Shown here: one piece after another, positions 51,901 to 64,000 of the stretch
Layout: the number at the start of each line of letters is the position of its first letter
Position numbering within the stretch: the stretch's first letter is position 1
NCBI GenBank assembly: GCA_030272585.1
Contig: BSYQ01000006.1
Span: forward strand, 4,923,001-4,987,000
Origin: Bryopsis sp. KO-2023
Taxonomy: Eukaryota; Chlorophyta; Ulvophyceae; Bryopsidales; Bryopsidaceae
Direction: 5' to 3'
Length of the DNA stretch: 64,000 bases
Notes under the pieces: generated by a model
The model's database searches: none
The model's input: the letters and a program-made list of their open reading frames with translations, nothing else
What the model was told of the DNA's origin: nothing
Made by a program: the position numbers and the translations under genes

Positions 51901-54589
51901 GAAGGAAAATCAGCCCTACTACAAGATACAATGGTTGACCTTCTCCTGAAACACACACACACACATATAGCAAACCCCACCTGCATCCGCTGCCAAATGC
52001 AAGGGGGTGTACCCCCCTCGACTATCCGTCTCTTGCAAGGAAGCCCCGAGTTTAGCTAAATCCTCTATGGCACCGGCCCTACCATGCAGCGCAGCATAGT
52101 GCAAGGGCGTCCTGCCGAGATAGTCCTTCACGTCGACCTCGTGTTTCAATTCCACTAACTTCTGGATGGCCTCCACCCAGCCCCAATTCGCCGCAGAATG
52201 CAAAGGGGTGAACTTGCACGTATCTCTGAGACACAAGCACTGCCATAATGCTACCCAGTCACGATGCGATAAAGAAGTCCCTATGACTGACCCTATCTCT
52301 GGAGCCGAAATCCATCCTCACTCTCTCTCCCTCCCTCTTCCTAGAACACTCTCCAATCCTGGCTCCACTAAAAGGATCCCTCAAAATCAAACACCTTTTT
52401 TCCTTGATCAAAAGATCCTCTCAATCCTGTGCGCATTCTGCACCTCCCCAGCGCCATCCAGATGCAATCCTCTATTTCTGCTAAAATTGGTGGTTTGAGA
52501 TACCATACCCGCCACCTGCCACCTTCTCCTCGTTTTGCAACCCCCCCCCCCTTTTTTTTAACATTCCCCCAGAAACCCACCCACCACAAAAAGCTATTTC
52601 TTTTCAAGTGAACTCACCTGCTGTCTACATCGCTCCCCAGCTCCATGACCAACACTTCGATCAATCCTACCCACCCCTGCTCGGCTGCGACATGCACCGC
52701 CGTCCTCCCCTCTTCGCTCTGCACCCAGGAGGGACATCCCAGCTTGTGCAACTCTCGCACGACCTCTATTCGATTCCAAGCGGCCGCACAGTACAACGGA
52801 GTGCAGCCATCTCTGTCCTTGACCGCTGGATCGCATCCCAATTCTATCAGCTTCAAGACGGCCGGCATGTGGCCCTCCCCGCACGCCACGTGGAGAGGGG
52901 TCGAACCCACTGAATCTCGAATATCCACCTTGGCACCCAATCGCACCAGCGCCTCTATCGATCCAACCTAGGGGGAAAAACATTGGGGTATGCCGTGAGT
53001 GAAATGCAAAACCACCGTTTCACCGGATCTTTACTTTATTTCTTATGTAAATATTTTCTTTCTTCCTTTCTTTCTTTTATTTCTTTATTATTATTTTTTT
53101 TTTTTTGGGGGGGGGAGAAGGGAGGAACAAAATCTTGTTAATTTAATTTCGCACCTCTTCCCCCCCTCCCCAAAAGAAAAAATATAAATTATTATTGTTA
53201 TTACTAAAACGAAAAATTGAAACAATAGGAATACAATAGATACACATACATGCATACATGTGCTGATTTAACTAATTAACTAATTTAACCCGAAGAATAC
53301 CTCCATTTTCCATTACCTGATTGTATGCAGCTGCATAATGCAAGGGTGTCCATGAGTTGGCGCTGGGGACATGCACATCCCAGTCATACGTCCTGACTAA
53401 TTTCTCTATGTGCGAAACTTGCCCCTCCATTGCAGCTAGGTGCAAAACCGACCATCCCAATATCTGTTGCACGGCTGCAAATCCGGGCTTACTCGCATCC
53501 TCTGTTAATTGCAGGGCTTCCTGATTTCGCCCATCGCAGGACGCCAAATCCCAGCCCAAATGTAAAAAACCCATGAAGTCCTGAGTTAGAAAACACACAA
53601 ACGCAAACGCAAACACAGCTTTTTTATTTGATTTTATGTTTTTTTTTTGTTGTTGCAGTATTGTGACTGTGCGAACAAATGTCAAAGGGCTTTGACTAAT
53701 TGAAGTGTCAAGTCATTTTCATTTATTGTCAAATTTAACCAAAAAATAAAAAATAAAAAGAAGGGAAGCCAAAATAATGTCTTATCTCAGCTCTTTTCCT
53801 TCTGCCATTCTTTTCCCCTCGAAAATTTGAACCCGAAATGAAAAAAAAAACTAAAAAAAGATGAGTGGAATATGTGCGTATATTCATTCATAAATGTGTT
53901 TGACATGACACATGCACATTGGTAGTTTTTTTTTTGCGTTTTTTCCCCCCCCCCCGACATCTTGTTTTCCCACCTGCATGCAACCCCTCTGTGCAACTTC
54001 ATGGAGAGGTGTGCATCCCGCAGTGTCTTGTAAAAGGGCTTCAATTAGCATGGATATCAATCGAACCTGAGGGGAAAAAACAACCCAAATAAATATATAT
54101 ATATAATATATCAACATCAATACCACCGACCCGACCCGACCCAACCCTTAACCCAATTTAATTCTGATTCTTTTTCTGGTGGGAAAAACATTCAAAAGAA
54201 CAAATTTTCCTGATTTCACAAACTGAACCAGCACACTTTTTTTTCCCCCAACGCTCAACCCCTGTTTCCATTCCCAGGGGGTGAAGGACTCGAAGGAAAA
54301 AAAAAACAAAAAAAACACCGACCTGATTTTGTACTGCTGCGAGGTGAACGGGGGTGCAGCTCAAAATATCTCTGGATAACAGAACAGCCGGGCCACCATG
54401 TTCCAGCAATCTTTGAATGATGCCCATGTGTCCTCGCATGACTGCCAAATGCAATGGAGTTCGGCCCTCGGCATCCCTGGCTGTCACATCGGCACCTTGC
54501 CTCAGCAATCGTAAGACTTCATCCTCGTTCCCTCGTCGTGCTGCTTTGTGAAGAGGAGTGGATTTTTGGCCAGCGCCAGTGAATGCCAT
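45931..54589 (-). CDS. Large ankyrin-repeat protein with low-complexity proline-rich tail
   Basis: Exons supported: 54589-54323, 54066-53974, 53580-53317, 52967-52618, 52225-51981, 51675-51578, 51353-51111, 50306 to 50121 or 50079, then about 49572-49244, 48867-48562, 48494-48113, 47756-45931. Start ATG at 54589 is in good context (MAFTGAGQKSTPLHKAARRG). At least a dozen ankyrin repeats follow (for example GRTPLHLAVMRGHMGIIQRLL, NTPLHLAAGCGFLEAVMKLVE). After the last repeats comes an acidic then Lys/Arg-rich stretch (KRKRKKKNRKGK), then a roughly 600-residue tail rich in Pro, Ser, Gly and Gln. One intron (51110 to 50307) uses a GC donor. The join across 49,570-50,080 is unresolved: phases do not match, so an exon is missing or a site is misread. 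The protein is probably a scaffold; partners are unknown. Confidence 0.85.
49025..49179. repeat. Intronic minisatellite, about 31-base unit, five copies
   Basis: Five imperfect units built on TTTGTATCGACTT plus AAAAAATxATAATTA lie in the intron between ankyrin exons at 48867 and 49244. Confidence 0.9.
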
Positions 54590-56296
54590 GTTCCTAGTAG
54601 TGTTTTGGTTTTTTCAACCCACCCTACTGACCAAATTCACACAAACTTGAATTACGTTGCCAAAATTTCCAGATGGAAGTCTCAGGCATATCCTGTTGAA
54701 TGGTTGAATCTAAAATCTTAAATTAAAATATAAAATTTTCAATCAAAATCGAAAACACCCCCCGCCAAAAAAAAAATTGCGTTAGGTTTATTTTTTTTTT
54801 TGCTGTAAGAGAAAAACTGAAGTCCATCAAAAGATCGATAAACACCACGAAGCAGCTGTGCAGATGGACCTTGTTTGGGCAGTGTGAATATTTTTGGCTT
54901 TTTTCATGCTATTTCCCAGAAAACTCTAAACAAGGATCCTTACAGAACTTTTGATTTTTGCAAGCTCACAAATCCTAACGAAAAACGAACCATGAGGAGA
55001 ACATTGACTATATCGTTTTACAGGCTGGCAAATTCCAACCATGGAATCCGAGAATTCGTATAAGAGCTGGGTTTTATTTAACCCCCCCAAAAAAAGCTGA
55101 AAAAACTAGAAGCAGAAAAATATATTTCTGCCAACCCAAATCCATGGTGCCTTTTGAAAAAAAATTCAACGTTTTGCTTAGATCAGGGTTTCTGGAGGGC
55201 ACGAAGCAATTTCACATTATTTTTTGAGCAAATATAATAAATCCCATTGGTATTTCGAGGTCCAAAAATCGATCGAAGCAAAGAGTTTGAGAAAATAAAA
55301 ATAAAAACCCTAACGCAAAAACCTGCAAAAACATGTGTCTACTGATTTCTGCAACTAAATTTCCCCTTCCCTGTTGAGAATTTTCCTTCCCAGCGTCAAC
55401 ATATCTCAAAAAAAAACGAAAACAAAAAACCCCCTGATTTCCGATTCAACCTGTGTTTTGGTTTTGAGTTTTGCACCATCAAACCGAAAGCAAAACAAGC
55501 TCTCTGAAAGTTAGCCCACTAATACGACGTTTTTGGTGTCGAGCCCGAGGAATTGGCTTTGGCAGCCCCTTTCAACTCCACAGTTTCGCAAAAATCCAAC
55601 CGCGGAGCAGGATTGGTCGTTCGTTCGCTATCTCTGGGAAAAGCCCAACAGGTTCGGCTGCAGGAAGACACCAAACGCGAATTGCCTCGACGTGCGAATC
55701 AAAGCAACGAAGCACCAAAACGACAAAGAAACGTCACGCGAAAGGCCACGGACACCACGGTTTAATCGTTCGAGCGCTGCGCCCTGGGCAGGAGACCCTG
55801 TCTGCTCGGTTTCGAGCCAGGGTTTGCGTTTGATTCGTTTTCCCTACGCACGTCGCACGGCCCCACGAACGAACTGCCCCTTTGAAACCCGCCCTTTAAT
55901 CCTGGACAGCGACGAACTCGTCGCGAAACTCGGCTCCCTGTCACGCGCTGCTTTCCGAGAAGAAACGTAGAAACATCCGAATACCCCCCAAACCCCTTCC
56001 CCCCCTCCCTCAAACCACCCTCCGCTGAAACGCTGTCTGACCTGAAGCATCCCCAAGTCGACTGGTGCGCTCGCGAAACCCGAACGCCCATAAATCAACG
56101 CGAAACCGTGCGCTATGATTGTCGCGACGTTCGTGGCGGGAATGCACAGCAGCGTCGCGGGTTCCTTGATGCGTGGCGTACTGAGGGCAGTCTGAAACAA
56201 GCGAACGGAGGGCTCACCTGTGGTTCGTTTTCCCACGTCGCAACGACCGTCTGAGCTCAGCGAAACTTCTATGGTATCCTTCGTTTATCTTCTGCA
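54590..56296. other. Gene-free / promoter region
   Basis: The left part is AT-rich and holds the ankyrin promoter side. The right part (55,500-56,290) is CpG-rich, with several open frames and one exon-like minus-strand piece (56,190-56,043), none recognisable. It may be a CpG-rich promoter for the gene at 56297. Confidence 0.4.
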
Positions 56297-57662
56297 ATGG
56301 TCCAGGAAAATACGCTGCCAGAGCGCGCTCCCCTGTCGAAACCTGGAGAACTCCGCCCCAGCCACTTCAAGATTCGAGCGACGGATGTCGAGTACAGATT
56401 TGATACCAAAACTCGTAAGTTTTTTCTCCACACTTCACTCCACTGCGTCCTGGAAAATGAAGAAAATGCTCCCAGCCATTAAACTCATCCAAAACAGAGT
56501 TCGAACGAAAAGGAGGGGTCAAATTCCCTCTAACCCGAAATTTGAACGGCATCATGGAGGATGATGGGTTTTTTTACTGTCGGTTGTAATTATTGTTTGA
56601 TTGATTGATTGATTGATTGAATTTGAACGGTGTAGAATACACGAAGGGGTTGACTGTGTTGGTATTAAAGGGGAAAGTGGAACCAAATAAGATCTTTAAC
56701 TTGACTTGACTTGACAAGAATCTAACTGGGGGCCAAAAAGGCCAGAACAACATATGGGTGAGTGGACTATATTGGGGTGATCAAAACATGTTGCTGAACA
56801 AGGCATATATTGGCATACATTACCAGAATAACTCACCTATGATGTTCAAACCATTTCACTCCGCCTTCCTCTAGACATCCCCTCGAACACCACCTCCAAA
56901 AACATGCATGGAAACTCCAAGACCCTATGCTTGCACTCCTGTACCCTTCCATTTCATTTTGCTAGATTCTGACAGGAGGGATTTGCAATTTGGTCGTTGC
57001 TTGTAATTTCTAAACACCTCCAAAAAATTCACAGATGCTTGAGGAAAATAGCTGCAGATTTTTTGAATAGTGTGGAAAGCAGACATTCAGTTGGGTGGTT
57101 GCTGGCAGTTTGTCCAGTTTGGACTGTAGGTTGTGGCATTTGAAGGGACTTTGGTTGGAACAGGGGTCGTACGTTTTACGTGTAAGATTGTGTTTGCAAC
57201 AGGAGGCTCACGTGGATGCAACCACGTGGAGCATCCAGCTGATGTGTTTGTTTCCTTATGACCATCGTGTATGGTAGACTTACCAGTTGGGGTGCAGGAT
57301 TGCATGGGTGTTTGCTCGAATGTTTTTTCACTATTGGTAAAAAGTTCGATTTTTATTTCTTTTCAATGAGGCCAGTGATGTTTTTGTTTTGCACAGGACG
57401 ACTTCTTCAAACTTTTTTTTTTTTTGAACAACGAACATGTGTAAAGGAAAAAAAAAACTTTTGAAAAAGCTCAGGCGTGGCACCACTCGTGGTTTCTCAG
57501 ACATCAAAAAGGAGGTTTTTTCTTTTTTTTTTTTTTCAAATTTCAGGGAACAGATCGATCGCAGGTTTGATGAACCATAGTGGCCATTTTCATTCTCGAC
57601 AGATAAAGCACTACACACAATGTTCCCCCAAGTCAGACTCTTCCGAGAAACGGCTGCAATAA
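56297..57662 (+). CDS. Possible small two-exon gene, unknown
   Basis: Exon 56297-56414 starts with ATG and ends at a strong donor, GTAAGT; exon 57547-57662 follows TTTCAG in matching phase 1 and ends in TAA. The 77-residue product begins MVQENTLPERAPLSKPGEL and includes FKIRATDVEYRFDTKT; it is charged and has no membrane segment. The first exon looks genuine; the pairing with the second, across a 1.1-kb intron, is tentative. No family recognised. Confidence 0.35.
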
Positions 57663-60379
57663 CTCCCCCTTTCCCCAAAAAATCTAATAACAAGTCAAAG
57701 AAACCCCACCATAAATCCCTCCTTCAAACAGAGAAGAACAAAAAGTAACAAACTGAGAAAACCCACCCAACCGTGATTTCCTTTTTTTTTTTTCCTTTAA
57801 ATCTCTTCTGTGAAACGTATCGAAAATTCTTGAGCAAATTTCCTTGTACATCTCTCTCTCTCTTTTTTTTTTTGCTCTCTCTTCTGTAGTTAGACATTTT
57901 TTTCCTCTGAATCCCCTCTCACGTTCAAAAAAAGAAAGAAAAAAAAAAGTGCTATTGTATGAACAAAAATATAGGTAGAAAATTCTTTTTTTTTTTCTAT
58001 TTCGAGAATATCGATATTATTTCACCTTTCTAATCCAAACAAGGAGGCCGCCCCGCCCGACCACCACCAAAAGAAAAAGACCCATGCATTTTTCCAATAA
58101 AGTTTATGACCTATTGCAAATATCGAACCAAAAGATATTTTTTCTAGCAACTGGGCAAGCCCTATCCATATTTATTAATGCTTCCCCCTTTTCTCCCCCA
58201 AAAAGAAAAAAAAAATTCAAAAAAAGGTAAAGAACGGCACACAACAGAGTGAACTGTTTTGAATTAAAAAAAAAAGGGAAACGAACTGGAAACCAAATTT
58301 CTGTTTCGCCTTTTTTCCCCTCTGTTTGTCCTCCCCCCCCCAAGAAAAAAAAAAAAAAAAAAACGAACACGAAAAGATAACACAAAAAAGCATTTGTGAA
58401 CCCCAACACAAAACTCAGCCAACAGCAACAGATTGTACTATCGACGGTGGTAAACCCCCTCATCCCATATACGCATCGTTTGGTTCTAGTTTTTTTTTTT
58501 CAATACTTTCCATCTTTCCCCATTCTTTCCTTTTTTCTTCTTTCTTTCTTTCTTTCCTTTTTTTTTTTCGATCCAAGAGTTTCCTTGTACCTTGACCTCA
58601 TCCCCACCGATTTTTTTTTTTCGATGTATATAGTGCCCTTCACACATATTCATACTCGAACAGCAAAAACACGCGATAATTTGCTCAAGCAGCTTTTTTT
58701 TCCTTAAACTTCTTCTTACCCCGCCCCTCTTTCAATTTCTTTTTTCGCTGGCAAAACCATCAAACGATATCAAATTCCCCACACTCATGGGGTTTTTTGT
58801 CTTGCTGAGCCAAACGACTATCCTCCTGTTAATAGTTAAAATTAAAAAAAAAGAAAAAGAAAAAGTAATAAAAAAAAAACATTCACCTATCCACCATCCC
58901 CACATTCCTAGAGAGATCATTCCACTATGAAACCCTTCGCCTCAAATTAAGAAAACATATCTTGTCTTTTTTTTTTAATCTCACCTTTTTTTTAATAAAT
59001 AAAATCGATTACTACTAAAGAGATGATCGCATAAGCCAATCGACCCCTTCTTTACCATTCCGACATCTACACCACACAAAATCCTCCAGAAGAAAAACAC
59101 CACCCCACTCGATCCATTAACTTCATCAACATGCCTGCAAATTTCTTTTTTTCTACCCAACCCCCAAAAATTCTCACGCATAAATGCCTATTTTTTAAAA
59201 TCAAGTGTGTAGCAAGTGGGGGGGGAGCAAATGAACCATTTCTTAATCGGTGACTGAAAAGCTTTCTTCCCAGTTGCTTTTTTTTTTCCCCCACCCTTGA
59301 CATTTTCTGTTTCTTGGCAAAAAAACATCCACATAAGCACTAAATTACCCCACCCTTTTTTTCGGCACTCCATTTTTCGTTCCTTTTATCTTTTTCCAAA
59401 CCTGCTTTTTAATGCCCAGAAATATCCCCCCCAAATTACGATACTCTACAAATTCTTTTTTTTTCAATTGTATCAATTGCACATGCTTTTTTTTTCTTTG
59501 CGTTTTTTCTTACATCCCCCCCCCCCCCCTCCTTTCTCCCCCTTTCTCTTTCAAAGAAAAATAAGGGAAGAAACGAAAAAAAGCTTTGGGCCACTCCCCC
59601 ATTCCCAAAAAAAAAAAAGAAAAGGGGAAATCAAACTGAATTAATTATCTTACTGCTGCTACCTAAGGCAATAATTTTTCAATCACCTGGTATGCCCTTT
59701 TCAAAAATTTTCCTCAGCTCTAACCCCACCCCTAGCCTCATCGTTTCAACCCCTCCAATCTCTCCCTTTGAAAAACCAAAAAGGAAACGAAAAAACAGTG
59801 GGCTCCATATATTTTTTTCAGCAACGATATTTCACCCCATGGAAACCCCTAATTCAGTTCTCTTCAAAACTGGTCGCTGCTCGACCTCTCTGACTGCTTT
59901 TTTTTTCTTCTTTCCTTTTTTTGGCGAAAAAGCTTCCCAGGGGAATATTAAGCAAAGCAGGAGCTTCCGAAAAGGCAATAAAAACTGAAGGAAAAAAGGA
60001 TCCATGTAGTTTTCGTCTTTTTTTTCTTTTGTGGGGAGGGACGATTTGGAAGTCCGATTTGCAAGGAAAATGGGTTTGATGTGAAGTGTGGATTGCAAGT
60101 TTCGAATCATTCGCTCAAAAATATCCCAACCCCATGAATGGACATTAAAAACACTGACTAAAATCGACCAATGGATCAACGAAAAACCATGGGCCTTGAT
60201 CAGGGCTTGATTTTTTGATATTGTCTGACTTTCCTCAACGGCAAATTTTTTCCTCTGACACTTTCCCTGCCTGAAATCACTCCCCCCCCCCCCCCCCTTC
60301 TTCGTACAGATGCTTTTTTTTTTCCCTCTCTATTTTTTTTTTAAACCCTTTCTTTTGCGTGGCGATCGACCTAATCGAA
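57663..60379. other. Long low-complexity gene-free stretch
   Basis: Dominated by T, A and C runs (for example A20 near 58,350 and C14 near 59,517, C16 near 60,285). No gene, RNA or conserved motif seen. Confidence 0.65.
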
Positions 60380-62027
60380 TCACCACACTTCATGCTTAGT
60401 CAGCCACCCATCCACACCCAATCGGGTGGAATGGTAGCACAAAGCAAGCCATGATTTCCAACATAACGCAAACCCATTCAGCAACACCATCCCTGCGATC
60501 ACTTGCACCCTGAAATCCTTCCACAACAATTCCAGCTGTTCCTGCCCCTCCTCAGCGAAAAAACTCTCGTTTCGGCATTCCTTTCGATATTCGGGGTGCT
60601 TCTCCTCCCACACGGTCAAAAAACTTTCTCGATCGTACAGCTCCATCACCCACACCACCGAAAGGCACAAAAACCCCACACAGAATAGCTGCAAGAATGC
60701 CAGCAAGGATTGGCAAGGGAAATCGATCGGGTAAGCGTAGGACCCCGTCATGTCCATCACCCCCCAAACATAGTTCGAAATCAGTTCGATTCGATCGGTG
60801 AACGATTTCACCCATACTTTGCCTTCCTCCCGAAACATCAGCACCTCCGAGATGAACCCCTGCTGCTCCCATATGCTCAAGCAGCATCCCGTGATTTGGA
60901 AAAAGAACTGATGCTTGAATTTCATGGTGAGGCCGAAAGCAGCCATCGAATTCCCGAAAACCTCGGAAGCCACAGCGATAAGAATGGGCAAACCCACTGC
61001 ATCGTTGAAAGCCAGTTCCCAGGTGTTGGTGGTGTCGTACCGACTCCAGGGGACCTGATCTGGAGATGGGTTTTTGTAGGTGCTTGCGAAAACTGCGAAA
61101 GGCGTGTAACTCAATCTGCGACGAAATGGAATTCTCTAAGGTTCAGAAAATACCCACAGAAAACGAAATACGGACACAGCTATTTTCATATCTGCAGGTG
61201 ATAAAAAAGGGTATCGATAATTGATTTGTGATGGCATTTTTTTGGGGAAAACTGCTGCTGGGTCTTTACGATTTGTTAGATTCGTTATTGATTCAACGTT
61301 CCACACGATATATTTATGATTTGGAAGGGGGGTTGGGTTCTTTTCTCTCCCCCCCCAAAAATCTGTTGATCTTGTGGGTGGATGAATCCCCACCCCACCG
61401 ATTGACGGACCAGAGGTTCAATTTTCAGAACTTTCATTTGGAAAACCGCGAAAGAAAGCAGCGCGCTTGATCACATCATTCTTGAACAGAAATTCCCTGT
61501 GGAACTGCGGGCTGTGCGCGCGTTCGACCAGAACTATCTGTTCCTTGCGGATAGGCCCCCAGCGTAGACTTGCAACACAACCCCTCCGCGTCACAGTGAA
61601 AAAACCTGACCACGGTATCACCCCTTAAGTACTGACTACGCGCGACGCAAGTCGCGTTCGCGTTTCCGGTTACCCTAAATCCCCCCAGTATGTCAGCCGG
61701 GTCCGATATCAAGCAGCCGAACCGCAGGTGCACTCACTTGGTGAGGAAAACGATCAGAGTGCGGTGCTGCTCCAAGACATGGCTGGGCAACATTCTGTGA
61801 CATAGCACGCCGACTGCCTGAGGTCCCAAGACGCACACCAAATGCGCCCAGAAGCCTTTCCCCAGGATCCCGTGCGACTTGAGCATCACCGTGCATAAGA
61901 CGGCGAGCTCCACGGCCAGCGTCAGCAGCAGACACACATAGTCCGTCTTGAGTTTTCGGTTGGCGTTGTGTCTGGCGAATTCGCGCTCCAACTCGGTTCT
62001 CCAAAACGTCAGCCAAAAGGGATGCAT
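60380..62027 (-). CDS. Multi-pass membrane protein, unrecognised
   Basis: Two exons, 62027-61738 and 61115-60380, phase 2; 341 residues. Start MHPFWLTFWRTELEREF is the only ATG near the exon's beginning. Hydrophobic segments include DYVCLLLTLAVELAVLCTVML, FWAHLVCVLGPQAVGVLC, LPILIAVASEVFGNS, SLLAFLQLFCVGFLCLSVVWV and VIAGMVLLNGFALCWKSWLAL, so about five to six membrane passes. A charged loop (YDRESFLTVWEEKHPEYRKE) precedes the last one. I do not recognise a family. The gene lies head to head with the FSH1-like hydrolase, 335 bases apart. Confidence 0.75.
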
Positions 62028-62362
62028 TTGGACCGACAAAGCCCAAGCACAGCTGATTGCGCGGCCTTGGGCGGTTTGTTTTTCGAGGGTTCGACCCGAA
62101 CGATTCTGGCGGACGACTTACCTGCGATAGGAAAAGTGGTCTTACTAATGGTAGGATTTCGACACGTGGCGCTCAACGCATCTCGAAAGCGGGCGGACTT
62201 TCCGAAAAAGAATCGAAAACGTATCGTTTTGGAAGTGAAGTCTACACTTTGCTCCCCTGTTCACCGCCGGGGTGATTTTGCCCAGCCCTCGTTCAACGCC
62301 GATTTTTTATTTTATTTTTTTGCATCAGAAGCACTGGTAAAACACTCGAGATCGCAGGAACC
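62028..62362. promoter_or_regulatory. Divergent promoter region, membrane protein / FSH1-like
   Basis: Only 335 bases separate the two start codons; a shared promoter is inferred from geometry. Confidence 0.35.
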
Positions 62363-64000
62363 ATGTCGGCGAAACTGAAAGTGCTTTGCCTCCATGGCTA
62401 CCTGCAGAACGGCGAGGTACCTGGATATCTCCACACACGCTCGTATTGTGTTGGTGAAGTTTGTGGCGTCTTTTTACGTTTGGATTCTTCATGTGAGCGA
62501 TTGTCTTGGGAAAAAACCTTTTTTCCCAAATCATTGGATCCATTTTTGTTTGATTTCTGGTCCCAGATGTTCAGAGGGAAAATTGGATCGTGGAGGAAAG
62601 CCCTGAAGTCCCGGCTGGAATTCGAATTCATCGATGCACCTCACCTGGTAAACCAAGAAAACGACGGCAGTCAATGTCCAAACTGAGATCTCATCGGTCA
62701 GGAAAATCGGGAAAGGGTTGATGCAGCATTTACGGTTGGGCTCCTCGGCATTACGAACACCTTACTGGTGGGGGTAGGAATCGGCGAAGTAATGGTCCCC
62801 ATTGGCAGGACTAAAGATTGTGTCAGGTGCATGAAGCAGGGGAGGATGAGATCAAAAACGCTGGCGGCCGACCTGGGGGAAGGTCTTGGTGGTTGTGGGA
62901 AGACTCTGGGAATCAACCGAGGCCGTCGAAATCGGCATCTTACACCGACTGGGAGCCGTCGCTGCACGTACTCACGGAGGCATTGTCCAGCCCGAAGGAA
63001 CCTTATGATGGATTGATTGGTGGGGGGCTAACAGTGGGAAAAAAATGAACAGTTGCTGGTATTGTTTCTGAGGTCGTTTTCTCTGGTGATGATTGTCACT
63101 CCGTGGTTTCTAGTTGTGGAACAAAGCTGCTCTGAAATTGAAAGCATCAACCAACCTGTCGGAAGACTTGGCCTGGAAGAATGTAAGCGAAGAAAGACAA
63201 AAGGAGAAAACTTCTGGACCCCCGCTGACTAATTCTGAATGAATGAATTATTGATTTTAATCAATTTTTTTTCAGGATTTTCTCAGGGTGCCACAGCAGC
63301 TGCTCTTTTTTTGGCATGTGCACAGCTGCAAGATTTGGATGTCCCTTTGCCTAAATTTGTCATCCTGGTGAGGTGTGATTGCCTTTGGTTTTTGATCGAA
63401 ACGAGAATACAGAAATAGCAAAAAAAGCCATGCCCCCCCCCCCCTTCCCCCTTTCCCCCCAAAAAACAAATACTGTAATATTTTTTGGGGACCAAAACTT
63501 GAAACCAAGCAAAGGAAATCATCCTCGCAAGGTTTAAATGAAATCGTACTGAGGGGAGGTGTTTTGCCGTCTGCATTTCGTCAGGTCGGTGGTTTCCTTC
63601 CTCATGATCCGGGCTTTGCGGAGAGCATCATAAAGGGGGCCCCAAGCACAGCTTCCTTGCATTTATTCGGCGAAAATGACACATTGGTACATAACCCATC
63701 AGCTGTCGCTAAATTTAGACGAATCTATGTCTGACAAACCATCCCGTTCTTTTTTCGACCCCCTCGAAGGAGGGCAAAGCAAAGCTGTTTTTTACTCAAC
63801 CCACTACTTTTTGTTTCTCATGGGTGGGGAAGACGGATGCATGCCTCGGTCAGTAGCTGTGCATTTTTTGTTTATGCTTGTTTTTCTGCGAACAGGTGGA
63901 GCCATCGAGGAGCAAGAACTTGATGGGTTCGTTTTCCTCCCCAATTTGCGTTGGATTTCAGCATGGGGGGGCTCACATGATGCCCACCTGCTCAGGTCCT
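62363..64000 (+). CDS. FSH1/OVCA2-family serine hydrolase (3' end outside window)
   Basis: Exons 62363-62416, 62567-62647, 62827-63019, 63276-63367, 63585-63686, and 63896 to the window end, all in phase. The protein begins MSAKLKVLCLHGYLQNGE, typical of the family's first strand. The nucleophile is Ser112 in GFSQG, whose codons straddle the third intron; the acid is probably Asp172 (FGENDTL) and the base His201 (HGGAHMMP). PYDGLIGFSQGATAAALFL matches the family. Alpha/beta hydrolases of this type are esterases with poorly known substrates. The last few residues lie to the right of the window. Confidence 0.9.

Noticed and set aside
55762..56236. Minus-strand frame with a hydrophobic segment (ATLLCIPATNVATIIAHG)
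   Set aside because: No ATG start, the only candidate upstream donor would leave a 26-base intron, and the region is CpG-rich like a promoter.
63114..63182. Exon-like segment inside the FSH1-like gene (TTCTAG acceptor, GTAAGC donor)
   Set aside because: Including it would create an in-frame TGA just before GFSQG, and family members have no insert there; it is probably an intron feature or an unproductive splice form.

Overview
This is a nuclear segment from a photosynthetic eukaryote, most likely a green-lineage (perhaps streptophyte) alga. The evidence is gene content and structure. Most genes are split by GT-AG spliceosomal introns with short exons. They include a nuclear-encoded group II intron maturase, a land-plant-type HISN7 histidinol-phosphatase and an FtsH-like AAA protein with a broken protease site (FtsHi type of plastids). 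Introns and intergenic DNA are rich in homopolymers and microsatellites. The lineage is an inference; no rRNA or organellar marker is present. All exon models below come from reading splice sites, frame and family resemblance by eye, and reading phase was checked at each junction.

Left part (0-24 kb): the 3' end of an unknown + strand gene; a five-exon nuclear maturase (-); a four-exon twin-CX9C mitoribosomal protein mS37 (-); intronless ribosomal protein eL30 (+); a repeat-rich block (7.7-11.3 kb); intronless mitochondrial calcium uniporter MCU (-); a two-exon secreted inhibitory-type serpin (+); a long T-rich gene-free stretch; and a large multi-exon FtsHi-like gene (-).

Middle (24-41 kb): a complete seven-exon coatomer delta subunit (+); four-exon HISN7 (-); an atypical CLC channel/transporter (+); a small secreted protein of unknown function (+); an eight-exon JMJD4-type JmjC oxygenase (+); and, directly after it, an ACT-domain protein of bacterial type that may be spliced to JMJD4 as a fusion.

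Right part (41-64 kb): an inverted copy of the repeat block at 7.7-11.3 kb, with its two sub-blocks in the other order; a very large ankyrin-repeat protein with a long proline-rich tail (-), which uses one GC-AG intron; a possible small two-exon gene; 2.7 kb of low-complexity DNA; an unrecognised multi-pass membrane protein (-); and an FSH1/OVCA2-type serine hydrolase (+) cut by the window end.

Several genes lie head to head over about 0.3-1.4 kb (mS37/eL30, MCU/serpin, FtsHi/delta-COP, HISN7/CLC, membrane protein/FSH1), which suggests shared promoters. The genes are unrelated housekeeping functions, not an operon-like system. The most unusual items are the JMJD4-ACT junction, the paired inverted repeat blocks carrying exon-like gene fragments, the HExxR FtsHi and a 68-bp frame-shifting tandem duplication at the end of HISN7.
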